From Shewanella sp. GD04112 (lineage in GTDB: Bacteria; Pseudomonadota; Gammaproteobacteria; Enterobacterales; Shewanellaceae), in contig NZ_JAOEAL010000001.1 in the NCBI RefSeq assembly GCF_029835735.1, positions 1,302,001-1,366,000 of the forward strand: 64,000 bases of DNA, given 5' to 3'. The notes under the pieces are model-generated. The model was not told the origin of the DNA. It worked only from the letters and a program-made list of their open reading frames with translations, and made no database searches. Shown here piece by piece: positions 50,873 to 58,502 of this stretch. The position numbers were made by a program, and so were the translations under genes. The number at the start of each line of letters is the position of its first letter. Position 1 is the stretch's first letter.

Positions 50873-51495
50873 GTCATCCCAAAACCACCGCCTCTGGCGG
50901 TGGTGATTGTCCCTTAAGGCTATAGCCTGAATAACGCCCATGTTAAAAGAGACCTTCTTATTCACCACAAGTAAGAGGAAACTAGAAACATGGGCGATTA
51001 CAGAAGTTCATCACATGTTTACTGGCGTTGTAAATATCATATCGTTTGGACGCCTAAGTACAGATTCAAAATTCTAAAAGGTAACCTCGGTAAAGAGTTA
51101 TACAGGTCGATTTATATTCTATGCAATATGAAAAGTTGTGAGGTCTTAGAATTAAACGTCCAGATAGATCATGTGCATCTAGTCGTGATAATTCCCCCAA
51201 AGTTGTCAGTATCCACATTAATGGGGGTATTGAAGGGTAGGAGTGCAATAAGGCTTTTTAACAAATTCCCTCATGTTCGCAAAAAGTTATGGGGAAATAG
51301 CTTTTGGGCGAGAGGTTACTTTGTTGATACGGTAGGCGTAAATGAGGAAATCATAAGACGCTATGTTCGTCATCAAGACAATCAAGATTTAGAGTATGAG
51401 GCTCAATTGTCGTTACAGATGAAGTAGGTGTAAGGAAATTGCCCCTTCTAGGGGCAAATCAAAGCCGCCTTCTAAGAAGGCGGATTCTTTACTGG
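50873..51495 (+). mobile_element. IS200/IS605-family insertion sequence (tnpA only)
   Basis: One transposase gene is flanked by subterminal hairpins rather than inverted repeats: ACCACCGCC-TCT-GGCGGTGGT at 50884-50904 on the left, and CCGCCTTC-TAA-GAAGGCGG at 51465-51483 on the right. A further GCCCC-TTCTA-GGGGC stem lies at 51441-51455. Members move as single strands and make no target duplication, so the exact ends given are estimates. There is no tnpB. The left end abuts the T run of the hpf terminator. Confidence 0.85.
50990..51427 (+). CDS. tnpA: IS200-type Y1 transposase TnpA
   Basis: The 145-residue enzyme is of full length for the family. It shows the HUH metal motif in QIDHVHLVVIIPP, the N-terminal HIVWTPKYRFKIL, and a C-terminal helix with the catalytic Tyr in EEIIRRYVRHQDNQD. 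It cuts and joins single-stranded transposon ends through a 5'-phosphotyrosine link. The reading frame is intact and both end hairpins are present, so the element may still be active. GAGGAAAC lies before the ATG. Confidence 0.95.
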   Translation: MGDYRSSSHVYWRCKYHIVWTPKYRFKILKGNLGKELYRSIYILCNMKSCEVLELNVQIDHVHLVVIIPPKLSVSTLMGVLKGRSAIRLFNKFPHVRKKLWGNSFWARGYFVDTVGVNEEIIRRYVRHQDNQDLEYEAQLSLQMK

Positions 51496-51597
51496 CTGCG
51501 ATTTGGCTTAAACCAATTAGTTCAAGTCAAAAATTTAGAACCAAGGCATTTAAGCCAAGGTATTTAAAGCCCGTTGCCTTAAACTTGCTGTAATTTC

Positions 51598-52275
51598 TTA
51601 AATCAAAGAAAGCTGCAATCCCTTTAGCACGGCTTGGGTGCGGTCACGGCAATCGAGTTTAGCCAGTATGGTGGAGACATGGTTTTTGACCGTGCCTTCG
51701 GCCAGAAATACCGCATTGGCGATTTCTTTATTGGAAAATCCCCCCGCCATAAAGCCTAAGATCTCCCGCTCGCGATCGGATAATAAGCCGTGAGTCGGCC
51801 CGCTTTGCGCCGTTGGCGAGGATTGCTGCATCTGTTCAAGCACTGAAGGTTCTATCAAGTGTCCGCCCTGAGCGACGGTTTCAATGGCATGCAGTAATTT
51901 ATCCAGTGACACATCCTTCAATAAGAAACCATTTGCGCCTGCTTGCAAGCTATTTAAAAACAATTCGCTGTCATCAAAGGTGGTTAACATAATCACAGGT
52001 AGGGGATTTTTTGCGGCGCGAAGCTGTTTTAACAGACTGATACCATCGAGCACTGGCATGCGTATATCGCTTAGCAACACATCTACGGCATCTGTTTGCA
52101 GCAGTTTCAGCGCCTCTTGACCATTCTCGGCCTGCCAAATCACCTCGATATGGTGTGAGATGGCAATCAGGCTGGCGATGCCCTGACGCACCAATTGCTG
52201 ATCTTCCACTAATCCCACTCTAATCGTGCGAGGCGCTGGCGGATAATCTTCGGTCATTATTTGCTGACTTTCCAT
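51598..52275 (-). CDS. NarL/DesR-type response regulator
   Basis: The 225-residue product has an N-terminal receiver domain (VGLVEDQQLVRQGIASLI; phospho-acceptor Asp in VDVLLSDIRMPVLDG; Lys in GFLLKDVSLDKLL) and a C-terminal LuxR-type helix-turn-helix (LSDREREILGFMAGGFSNKEIANAVFLAEGTVKNHVSTIL, read in two parts). It is encoded 46 bp after a matching histidine kinase, so the two form one two-component pair. Target genes cannot be read from sequence. The divergent cysteine hydrolase unit and its own promoter are the nearest candidates. Confidence 0.92.
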   Translation of the reverse strand: MESQQIMTEDYPPAPRTIRVGLVEDQQLVRQGIASLIAISHHIEVIWQAENGQEALKLLQTDAVDVLLSDIRMPVLDGISLLKQLRAAKNPLPVIMLTTFDDSELFLNSLQAGANGFLLKDVSLDKLLHAIETVAQGGHLIEPSVLEQMQQSSPTAQSGPTHGLLSDREREILGFMAGGFSNKEIANAVFLAEGTVKNHVSTILAKLDCRDRTQAVLKGLQLSLI

Positions 52276-52321
52276 GAATGTGACTTATTCCTTGGTTAAC
52301 TGTTTCATTATTAATGCCATT

Positions 52322-53482
52322 TTACGCTGCGTTGCTGCGCGGCAGACTAATTATTAGCGAGCAGCCTTGGGCGTGCGAACCATCTTCGCTTATGTCATTG
52401 GGTTGCAAACGTGCGCTGCCGTGAAAAGGCGATAACCTTTCCAGCATGCTACTTAGGCCAACGCCCTGAGAGGCGCTTTGGCTTATCCCTTGGCCATTAT
52501 CTTTAAGGCGAATGATAAGCTCGGCTTGCTCCTCTTGCATCGACAGCGTGAGCTGATTGGCCTTGCCATGGCGCACTGCATTACTGATCCCTTCCTGCAA
52601 CACCAGCAATAAGGCTTGGGCCAGTTCAGTCGATTGGAGCGGCATTAATGATTCATACCGCAGGCTAACATTGGGCAAACGGCTTGCAATGGCATCGAGC
52701 GGCGGCGTTAAATCGAGGCCAATATTCACCCGCTGCGCCCGAACCACGGCGCGAATACTCTCTAATAATTCCTTGGCCAGCGATTTACTCTGATTGACTG
52801 TGGGTTTGAGCTCCGCAGGCGCCTGATGACTTAAGAGCTCAAGTTGCAGTGATAATGCCGTGAGCTGGTGGCCGAGAATATCGTGCAAATCCCGTGAGAT
52901 CCTCAATCTTTCTTGCTGCTCGCTGGTTTGGCTCAGCAAGGCTCTCGTGGCGATAAGTTGTTGATTAAGCTGTTCCTGTATTCGGCGAGACTCGCGCTCT
53001 GACAATCTCGCTTGGCTACTGCTGTAGGCAAACAGCTGAAACCCCATATAAATAAGCACATTAATCATCACACTGTTTGAGGTTTGTGTATGCAGGATCA
53101 GGTAATAACCAATATTAGCTAACAGGATCTGTGCTACTGCGGCGCGGCGGCTAAAAAACTCTGGTAAGAGCGAGGCCCAAATTACCAGTAGAATGGGCAG
53201 TAATGGGTGTTGACTCAAGAGCATCAATCCGAAGACGCAGCCGACGAGTGCGTTGCTTAACAGCCTGCTTAGATTAAGGTTTTTTCGGGGGAAATCCTGC
53301 GTCGTTAATAACAAGAAGAGCAGAATAAATAAGGTATACAGGGTGAGATGGCTAAAGGTCGCGAGTATGGGGAGATTAGCTTGCATATCCTGATTGAGCC
53401 CTAGCCAAGCGATAAGCGCCCAGGTGAGGCTGCCTGCGCCAATCAGCATTGTTTCTGCTCTAATAAATCGATTTCCCTGCAC
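52322..53482 (-). CDS. DesK-type sensor histidine kinase
   Basis: The 386-residue product starts at a GTG seven bases after AGGAAACC. It has five or six N-terminal membrane helices (about residues 10-165) with little periplasmic sequence, a coiled coil (RESRRIQEQLNQQLIATRAL), the HisKA_3 H-box RISRDLHDILGHQLTALS and an ATPase domain with EGISNAVRHG and IRLKDNGQGIS. This is the layout of DesK-like kinases that sense membrane state, so a membrane-linked signal is likely but unproven. It is cotranscribed with the response regulator downstream. Confidence 0.9.
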   Translation of the reverse strand: MQGNRFIRAETMLIGAGSLTWALIAWLGLNQDMQANLPILATFSHLTLYTLFILLFLLLTTQDFPRKNLNLSRLLSNALVGCVFGLMLLSQHPLLPILLVIWASLLPEFFSRRAAVAQILLANIGYYLILHTQTSNSVMINVLIYMGFQLFAYSSSQARLSERESRRIQEQLNQQLIATRALLSQTSEQQERLRISRDLHDILGHQLTALSLQLELLSHQAPAELKPTVNQSKSLAKELLESIRAVVRAQRVNIGLDLTPPLDAIASRLPNVSLRYESLMPLQSTELAQALLLVLQEGISNAVRHGKANQLTLSMQEEQAELIIRLKDNGQGISQSASQGVGLSSMLERLSPFHGSARLQPNDISEDGSHAQGCSLIISLPRSNAA

Positions 53483-53534
53483 TGATTGGTTTCCTGTTAT
53501 TCATGCTGCCATCCATTCTAAGGCAAGAATTCAA

Positions 53535-53574
53535 TAAGTCACTAAATCACTAAGCTCATAAGCCACTAAGTCAC
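53535..53574. repeat. Five head-to-tail 8-bp repeats (TAAGTCAC)
   Basis: The units are TAAGTCAC, TAAATCAC, TAAGCTCA, TAAGCCAC and TAAGTCAC, in perfect 8-base register, starting 53 bases upstream of the histidine kinase start. The copies differ by one to three bases. The block could be a protein-binding array or a slippage-prone spacer. Confidence 0.85.
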
Positions 53575-53585
53575 TATGGCAAATG

Positions 53586-53604
53586 TGACACTATTTCAGT
53601 GTCA
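53586..53604. promoter_or_regulatory. Perfect palindrome TGACACT-N5-AGTGTCA
   Basis: Two perfect 7-base arms around ATTTC lie between the divergent histidine kinase and hydrolase units, 12 bases after the 8-bp array. An inverted repeat of this size fits a dimeric regulator such as the LuxR-type response regulator encoded next door. That link is inference. Confidence 0.6.
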
Positions 53605-53691
53605 GTTGGTTTATCAGTAATTTGATTTATTTCATTAAAATGTCATCAATCTTGGCTTGATCTTCTTAAGCGGCTGGCATAGTTTGGCCTT

Positions 53692-53757
53692 ATGCACAAA
53701 TTTGCCGTTTACTTCACCCACACTACGACCACAACTGCTTCGGCGGTGCGTGCGTAG
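53692..53757 (+). CDS. Candidate Thr-rich leader peptide
   Basis: A 21-residue frame begins MHKFAVYF and continues THTTTTT ASAVRA before TAG. Six of seven successive codons are Thr, and aromatic residues precede them. A terminator hairpin follows 28 bases after the stop and the hydrolase gene follows that, the geometry of an attenuation leader. Ribosome site support is weak (no clear AGGAG), and the best -10 lies so close that the transcript could be nearly leaderless. It could also be a chance frame, but the Thr run plus terminator is striking. Confidence 0.5.
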   Translation: MHKFAVYFTHTTTTTASAVRA

Positions 53758-53784
53758 CGATTTGTGCCTAAAAATCGATTACTC

Positions 53785-53817
53785 AACCCCGCCCAAAGTG
53801 GCGGGGTTGTTTTTTCC
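53785..53817 (+). terminator. Terminator / possible attenuator upstream of the cysteine hydrolase gene
   Basis: AACCCCGCC-CAAAGT-GGCGGGGTT followed by GTTTTTT lies between the Thr-rich frame and the hydrolase ATG. GGCGG at 53741-53746 inside the leader frame could pair with CCGCC of the left arm as a competing fold. There is no other gene upstream for it to terminate. Confidence 0.8.
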
Positions 53818-53847
53818 GTCTTTTGGGCAATAACGCTGGAGAATGTG

Positions 53848-54393
53848 ATGGATAACATGAGCTTGCCTAAAACTGCGCTGTTAATTATTGATATGCAGCA
53901 GGGACTGTTTTACGCCGATGCGCCGCCCTTTAATCGGGAACAGGTGCTTAATAATATCAATCTCTTAATTGCCAACGCCCGTGAGGCTGGTGCACCGATT
54001 TGGGCGGTTCGCCATACGGGGCCTGAAGGTTCCCCGATTGCTGCCGGAACGGAAAATTGGCAATTGATTGAATCCTTAGCGATTAATCCGCAGCTGGATA
54101 ATATCTTTGATAAAACCAAGCCAAGTTGTTTTTATCAAACTGGATTGGCAGAGGCATTAACCCATGAGGGGATAAGTGAGCTGGTGATAGTGGGGATGAA
54201 AACCCAGTATTGTATCGATACCACTTGCCGAATTGCGGCGGAACTTGGCTGGCAGGTGGTGTTAGCCGCCGATGCGCACACTTGTATGGATACGGCGCAG
54301 CTCTCGGCAGAGGCAATTATTGCCCACCACAATGTCACGCTCCAGGGCGCCTTTGTGCGTTTAGCCAAGAGCGCGGATATTGAATTTCATTAA
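53848..54393 (+). CDS. Isochorismatase-family cysteine hydrolase
   Basis: The 181-residue product has the family triad: Asp in ALLIIDMQQGLF (about residue 14), Lys in FDKTKPSCF and the Cys nucleophile in VIVGMKTQYCIDTT. Relatives include nicotinamidases, isochorismatases and ureidoacrylate or N-carbamoyl hydrolases; the substrate here is not predictable. The ATG at MDNMSLPKT follows GGAGAATGTG. A longer frame upstream would run through the terminator hairpin and is rejected. It is preceded by the Thr-rich leader candidate and divergent from the sensor kinase. Confidence 0.88.
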   Translation: MDNMSLPKTALLIIDMQQGLFYADAPPFNREQVLNNINLLIANAREAGAPIWAVRHTGPEGSPIAAGTENWQLIESLAINPQLDNIFDKTKPSCFYQTGLAEALTHEGISELVIVGMKTQYCIDTTCRIAAELGWQVVLAADAHTCMDTAQLSAEAIIAHHNVTLQGAFVRLAKSADIEFH

Positions 54394-54404
54394 TACTCGC
54401 AAAC

Positions 54405-54433
54405 AAAAACGCAGCCCTTAGGCTGCGTTTTTT
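54405..54433. terminator. Terminator between the hydrolase and YebC-family genes
   Basis: AAAACGCAGCC-CTTA-GGCTGCGTTTTTT. It can serve both convergent genes. Confidence 0.93.
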
Positions 54434-54463
54434 GATATCAAAGACTCTGATATCGTAATCAAC

Positions 54464-55186
54464 TTATTCTTGAATATCTGCGTTGTGATACACGTTTTGT
54501 ACGTCGTCACAATCTTCTAATGCGGCGATAAACTTATCAAATGTAGCCACATCTTCGCCCGATACTGGCGTCATGTTCTGTGGTACGAAGGTGATGTTTT
54601 CCACTTCGAAGTTGATGTCTGGCATCGCATCTGTCAGTGCGGTTTTGACTTTGAAGAACTCAGTATGCGGCGCGATAACACTGATCATGCCGTCTTCGAC
54701 TTCCACTTCATTTACATCGACATCGGCCATCATCAGGATCTCGAGGATGGCATCTTCGTCTTCACCAGGGAATACGAAAACAGCAGATTGATCAAACATA
54801 TGGCCCACAGTGCCTGGGGTGCCGAGTTTGGCATCGTTCTTCACGAAGGCTTGACGCACTTCGGTGAAGGTACGTTTTACGTTGTCGGTTAAGCAGTCCA
54901 CGATAACCATGCAGTTACCTGGGCCGAAACCTTCATAACGGGCTGTATCATAATCTTCACCGCCGCCACCTTTGGCTTTATCGATTGCACGTTCGATAAC
55001 GTGTGCTGGCACTTGGTCTTTCTTAGCGCGTTCGATTAAACGGCGAAGTGATAAGTTGCCGTCTGGCTCAACGCCACCTTGCTTGGCGACTACGTAAATT
55101 TCTTTACCGTAGCGCGAGTAAAGGCGGGTTTTCTGGCCAGCTGTTTTCGCCATGGATTCTTTACGGTTTTGATATGCTCTGCCCAT
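54464..55186 (-). CDS. YebC/PmpR-family (TACO1-like) protein
   Basis: The 240-residue product starts MGRAYQNRKESMAKTAGQKT. This is the signature of the YeeN/YebC family, three-domain proteins known as transcriptional regulators and, more recently, as translation factors easing ribosome stalling. Internal motifs are RRLIERAKKDQVPAHVIERA, YEGFGPGNCMVIVDCLTDN and the C-terminal FIAALEDCDDVQNVYHNAD. The MGRAYQN start resembles YeeN more than YebC proper, which begins MAGHSKW. No partner genes are adjacent. Confidence 0.92.
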   Translation of the reverse strand: MGRAYQNRKESMAKTAGQKTRLYSRYGKEIYVVAKQGGVEPDGNLSLRRLIERAKKDQVPAHVIERAIDKAKGGGGEDYDTARYEGFGPGNCMVIVDCLTDNVKRTFTEVRQAFVKNDAKLGTPGTVGHMFDQSAVFVFPGEDEDAILEILMMADVDVNEVEVEDGMISVIAPHTEFFKVKTALTDAMPDINFEVENITFVPQNMTPVSGEDVATFDKFIAALEDCDDVQNVYHNADIQE

Positions 55187-55576
55187 CTTGATCTCGTTAG
55201 CTCAAAAAAATTGCGCCGATATTAGCAGTTTTAAGTCTGATTGTGCAGTCACTCTCGCGGGAATTATTGCGGATAAAGCGATGGATACCACATTTTAAGA
55301 TGGCATTTATTGCTGACACTTTTGGCTTGGGGAAATAGGCAATTCGGTTATATCTATACTAAGGTCTAATGCCATAAGCGCGATAGAGTGCTGATGATAG
55401 CAAGATAGTTTATATTTCCTATGGGCGAATAGTTCAATTTAGTCAGAGGGATAGACTCACTATATCGTTCTCGATCTTGCCTATTTCGCAAAGCTTTGCG
55501 AATCGAATGGCAAAGGATAGCCAGTGAATGTCCGCTTCTCTCACTCCCCTAGTGCGTGTATTCAGTGAGAAACATT
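55187..55576. other. Intergenic region before the second chemoreceptor
   Basis: No gene. The notable feature is the perfect 18-bp palindrome TTCGCAAA-GC-TTTGCGAA at 55485-55502. I see no clear sigma-28 promoter. Confidence 0.5.
55485..55502. promoter_or_regulatory. Perfect 18-bp palindrome
   Basis: TTCGCAAAGCTTTGCGAA is its own reverse complement. It lies 75 bp before the chemoreceptor start and lacks a T run, so an operator is more likely than a terminator. Confidence 0.55.
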
Positions 55577-57148
55577 ATGGAATTACAACATAAAGTCGCC
55601 ATTGCGCTCAGCTTTGTTTTAGTCGTACTCAGTAGCCTTCTTCTCAACGCGATAGCACTGTCTGGTTTCACGCAGGCGCTGATCTTGGGGGGAATTGTCT
55701 GTGCTTGGGTGCTGTGGATAGTGCAGCGCTTAGTAAGCCATTACAAGCCCAAATCTGAGCAAGTAACGAAGGCATTCAAATCAGTTAACTCGCCAGAGCA
55801 TGAGATCAGCGTACAAACCAGTAAGATTGCGATTGGCTCGGCCGAGGTGTCGCATTTTATTGACCTATTAAATAAATCCATCGAGTCCAATGGCGAACAT
55901 GCCAGTGCCATTGCGGTGGCGGCTTCACAGTTAAGCCATACCACGGCGCTATTAGGTGACAATGCCACGCATATTTTAGGGCAAACTCAAGAGGCGGAGC
56001 GTTTAAGTGTGCAGGGGCGTACCCAAGCCCAAAAAGGAGTATCGGCGATTGAATCCCTCAGTGGCGACATCAATACCGCCGCACAGCAGGTGCAAGCACT
56101 AAAATCTAAAGCCGAACAAATTCAAAAAATTACCGAGGTGATTAACTCGGTCGCCGAGCAAACGAATTTACTGGCTCTCAATGCCGCCATTGAGGCTGCA
56201 CGGGCAGGAGAGCAGGGGCGTGGCTTTGCCGTGGTCGCCGATGAGGTCCGCAGCCTTGCGGGCAAAACGGCGGGCGCAACCAAAGATATTGGTAAGATGC
56301 TGCTCGAGATCCGCGCCGAAACCGATAAAACCTCGGGACTGATGGAGCGGGTGGTCTCGCAAACTGCCGATGTGGTGATGGCGATGGGGACGCTCGATGG
56401 CCACTTTACCGACATTTCGACATCCGTTACCCATTCGGCGCGGGCTCTGGGTGATATGGAAGATTCACTCAAACAATATAACCACACCACCAATGAGATA
56501 AGTGGTTCGGTGAGCCAGATCCGCGACTCCCTTAACGTCACAGGCAAGCAAAGCCACAAACTCTCGGAACAGGCGTTTACTCTGTCATTAACCACTGAGG
56601 GTATTTTCAGAGCCCTAGCGAATTGGGATACCCATACCTTTGACCAACAAGTGTTATTACTCGCCAATGAAGCGGCTAAAGCCTGTGGCGAAAAACTCTC
56701 CCAGGGATTAGCGAATCGTAGTTTTACCGAGACTGAATTGTTTAATCCACAATACCAACCAATTGCGAATACTCAGCCACAAAAGTACAGCACGGCCTTT
56801 GACCGCTATACCGATCAACATTTTCCAGCCATACAAGAGCCGATCCTCGCCAAGCACAGTGAGATAGTGTATGCCGGCGCCGTGGATAGAAAAGGTTATT
56901 TCCCAACCCACAATAAGCGCTTTAGCCAAGCCTTAACCGGTAAGGTGGAAATTGATATGGTACATAATCGCACTAAGCGTTTGTTTAACGACCCGACCGG
57001 AATACGCTGCGGCGCCCATACTGAGCCTGTGCTGCTGCAAACCTATAAGCGAGATACCGGGGAAGTGATGCATGATTTGTCCGTCCCGATTTATGTCAAT
57101 GGCAAACATTGGGGCGGTTTTAGGGTTGGATTTAAGGCGAAATCTTAA
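55577..57148 (+). CDS. Methyl-accepting chemotaxis protein with a C-terminal sensor-like domain
   Basis: The 523-residue product has two N-terminal membrane helices (about residues 6-24 and 30-49) with almost no periplasmic part, so it does not sense through a classic ligand domain. The signalling domain with the tip EQTNLLALNAAIEAARAGEQG is at about 195-230. Unusually, about 150 residues follow it: YTDQHFPAIQEPI, IVYAGAVDRKGYFPTHN and HDLSVPIYVNGKHWGGFRVG. These resemble a Cache-like fold, placed in the cytoplasm. The ATG at MELQHKVAIAL is preferred; the earlier GTG adds seven residues. Confidence 0.85.
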   Translation: MELQHKVAIALSFVLVVLSSLLLNAIALSGFTQALILGGIVCAWVLWIVQRLVSHYKPKSEQVTKAFKSVNSPEHEISVQTSKIAIGSAEVSHFIDLLNKSIESNGEHASAIAVAASQLSHTTALLGDNATHILGQTQEAERLSVQGRTQAQKGVSAIESLSGDINTAAQQVQALKSKAEQIQKITEVINSVAEQTNLLALNAAIEAARAGEQGRGFAVVADEVRSLAGKTAGATKDIGKMLLEIRAETDKTSGLMERVVSQTADVVMAMGTLDGHFTDISTSVTHSARALGDMEDSLKQYNHTTNEISGSVSQIRDSLNVTGKQSHKLSEQAFTLSLTTEGIFRALANWDTHTFDQQVLLLANEAAKACGEKLSQGLANRSFTETELFNPQYQPIANTQPQKYSTAFDRYTDQHFPAIQEPILAKHSEIVYAGAVDRKGYFPTHNKRFSQALTGKVEIDMVHNRTKRLFNDPTGIRCGAHTEPVLLQTYKRDTGEVMHDLSVPIYVNGKHWGGFRVGFKAKS

Positions 57149-57463
57149 TTAGTGTATTTATTCTAGGTTTAGTGCATAACGACGCAGAATAAAATGTTGA
57201 CTAGTTGTGATCTTTGGCGCGTATTTGCTTAACAGAATAGAAATAGTTTGGCATCTATTTGCCGAAGTGCTTAAATAACTGGATATTCATGGCGCTAAGA
57301 TTTTCCTAAGGGTTGTATTTAGGCTTGTCGCATGATGTTTTTATAGTTTTTTGATTTTAAAAGGTAAAATGCATCTTGGAGTTTTGTTGTTATAAGAGAT
57401 GAAGGGAGACTCTTGCCACTTTGATCGATAGCAGTAGATTCTGCTTAATGTGAGTTAAAAGTT
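57149..57463. other. Intergenic region after the second chemoreceptor
   Basis: I see no gene and no terminator in these 315 bases. An AGCAG-N6-CTGCT inverted pair lies near 57428-57443. The promoter of the next small gene must be here. Confidence 0.4.
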
Positions 57464-57688
57464 ATGCAAGCAACACAAGCGACAGTTACCGTTTTGTATT
57501 ATGACGCGCCAGTCGGGTTAATTATGCACAACGCGGTGTTAGAAGGTTTACCTGTGAGCGATTCCGGTCGTGTGATGATACCTGCGAGTTTTCGTAAGGG
57601 AAAATCCATCATCGCCGTGCTTGAAGGTGAGTGTAAAATATTGAACTCACTCGGTGAGCGGGTATTTGCGCAGGCTAATATAGGTTAA
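57464..57688 (+). CDS. Small conserved protein, DUF2375/TIGR02922-like
   Basis: The 74-residue soluble product (ATVTVLYYDAPVGLIMHNAV, GLPVSDSGRVMIPASF, KSIIAVLEGECKILNSLGER) looks like the short DUF2375 (TIGR02922) family that I recall from Shewanella, Colwellia and relatives. It has no known function. Beta-strand-rich, no signal peptide. It stands alone with its own terminator. Family assignment is from memory of its pattern and should be treated as likely rather than certain. Confidence 0.7.
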   Translation: MQATQATVTVLYYDAPVGLIMHNAVLEGLPVSDSGRVMIPASFRKGKSIIAVLEGECKILNSLGERVFAQANIG

Positions 57689-57725
57689 TAAAAACGAAAA
57701 ATAGCACTGGCAACACTTGAAACTT

Positions 57726-57757
57726 AAAGGACGATAAGTGGATTTATCGTCCTTTTT
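57726..57757. terminator. Terminator after the DUF2375-like gene
   Basis: AAAGGACGATAA-GTGGA-TTTATCGTCC followed by TTTTT. It lies between convergent genes, so it may serve both. Confidence 0.9.
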
Positions 57758-57792
57758 GCGTTTTTGGGGCTGCCTAACTAAGCACGCCGTTT

Positions 57793-58374
57793 TTATCTGC
57801 AGACATCATCAAACAATTTATCGGCCAATTGCTGCAGGATTTCCGCCTGCGGATGGGTATGGGCAAAGGTTCTTAACCCATAAATGCCCATCATCAAGTA
57901 TTGCGCCCGCTGCTCACTGTTAAGCTCGCCTTGCAACATCCCTTGGGAGGCCGCTAATTCAAATTGTGCCGTCAACGCATACTGCCAAAGCATGAGGTTT
58001 TGACTGATAATGTTTTGGATTTCATCATCTTGCTCTGCAATTTCATTTAAGGCTTTAGTGAGCAAACAAGCTTGCTGGCTATCGCAGCTTAAACATTCGA
58101 CCACGATATTGTCTAAGTAGGTCTTTAAATTCCCCAGCACGGGCCAGCTATTGGAGAAGATAAGCTTGAACTGCTCGTTTCTATCCTGCTGATATTGCTC
58201 GATGGCGGCGATCAGCAATCCACGCTTATTACTAAAAGCGCAATAAATGGAGCCGGGATGTAACCCCGTCGCTTGGGTCAGATCCTGCATGCTGGTTTTG
58301 GTGTATCCCTTGTGCATAAAGGCGGCCATCGCCCCCCTGAGCACCTGCGCCCTATCAAACTCTGCGTTTCGCAT
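57793..58374 (-). CDS. TetR-family repressor, NemR-like
   Basis: The 193-residue product has an N-terminal TetR helix-turn-helix (VLRGAMAAFMHKGYTKTSMQ, TGLHPGSIYCAFSNKRGLL) and an alpha-helical ligand domain with two Cys in CLSCDSQQACLL, at about residues 93-105. NemR of E. coli uses reactive Cys residues to sense electrophiles and hypochlorite and controls nemA. The divergent old yellow enzyme gene makes the same role likely here. The ATG at MRNAEFDRAQ follows AAAGGTGAG; a GTG six codons earlier is less well placed. Autoregulation through the shared operators is expected. Confidence 0.88.
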   Translation of the reverse strand: MRNAEFDRAQVLRGAMAAFMHKGYTKTSMQDLTQATGLHPGSIYCAFSNKRGLLIAAIEQYQQDRNEQFKLIFSNSWPVLGNLKTYLDNIVVECLSCDSQQACLLTKALNEIAEQDDEIQNIISQNLMLWQYALTAQFELAASQGMLQGELNSEQRAQYLMMGIYGLRTFAHTHPQAEILQQLADKLFDDVCR

Positions 58375-58419
58375 TGCAATCTCACCTTTCACGGATACTT
58401 GGGCTGATTCTAACTAATT

Positions 58420-58486
58420 TTGAACAAACATTCAAAAATGTTCTTGAATGATCGTTCAAATAAGAATATCTTGAATGCACATTCAA
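58420..58486. promoter_or_regulatory. Three TetR-type operators between the regulator and the old yellow enzyme gene
   Basis: TTGAA-N6-TTCAA occurs three times: TTGAACAAACATTCAA (58420-58435), TTGAATGATCGTTCAA (58444-58459) and TTGAATGCACATTCAA (58471-58486). The centres are 24 and 27 bp apart. The last copy is the most symmetrical and ends 16 bases before the hydride-transfer enzyme gene. Confidence 0.85.
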
Positions 58487-58502
58487 GAATGGGGCAACAC
58501 CA

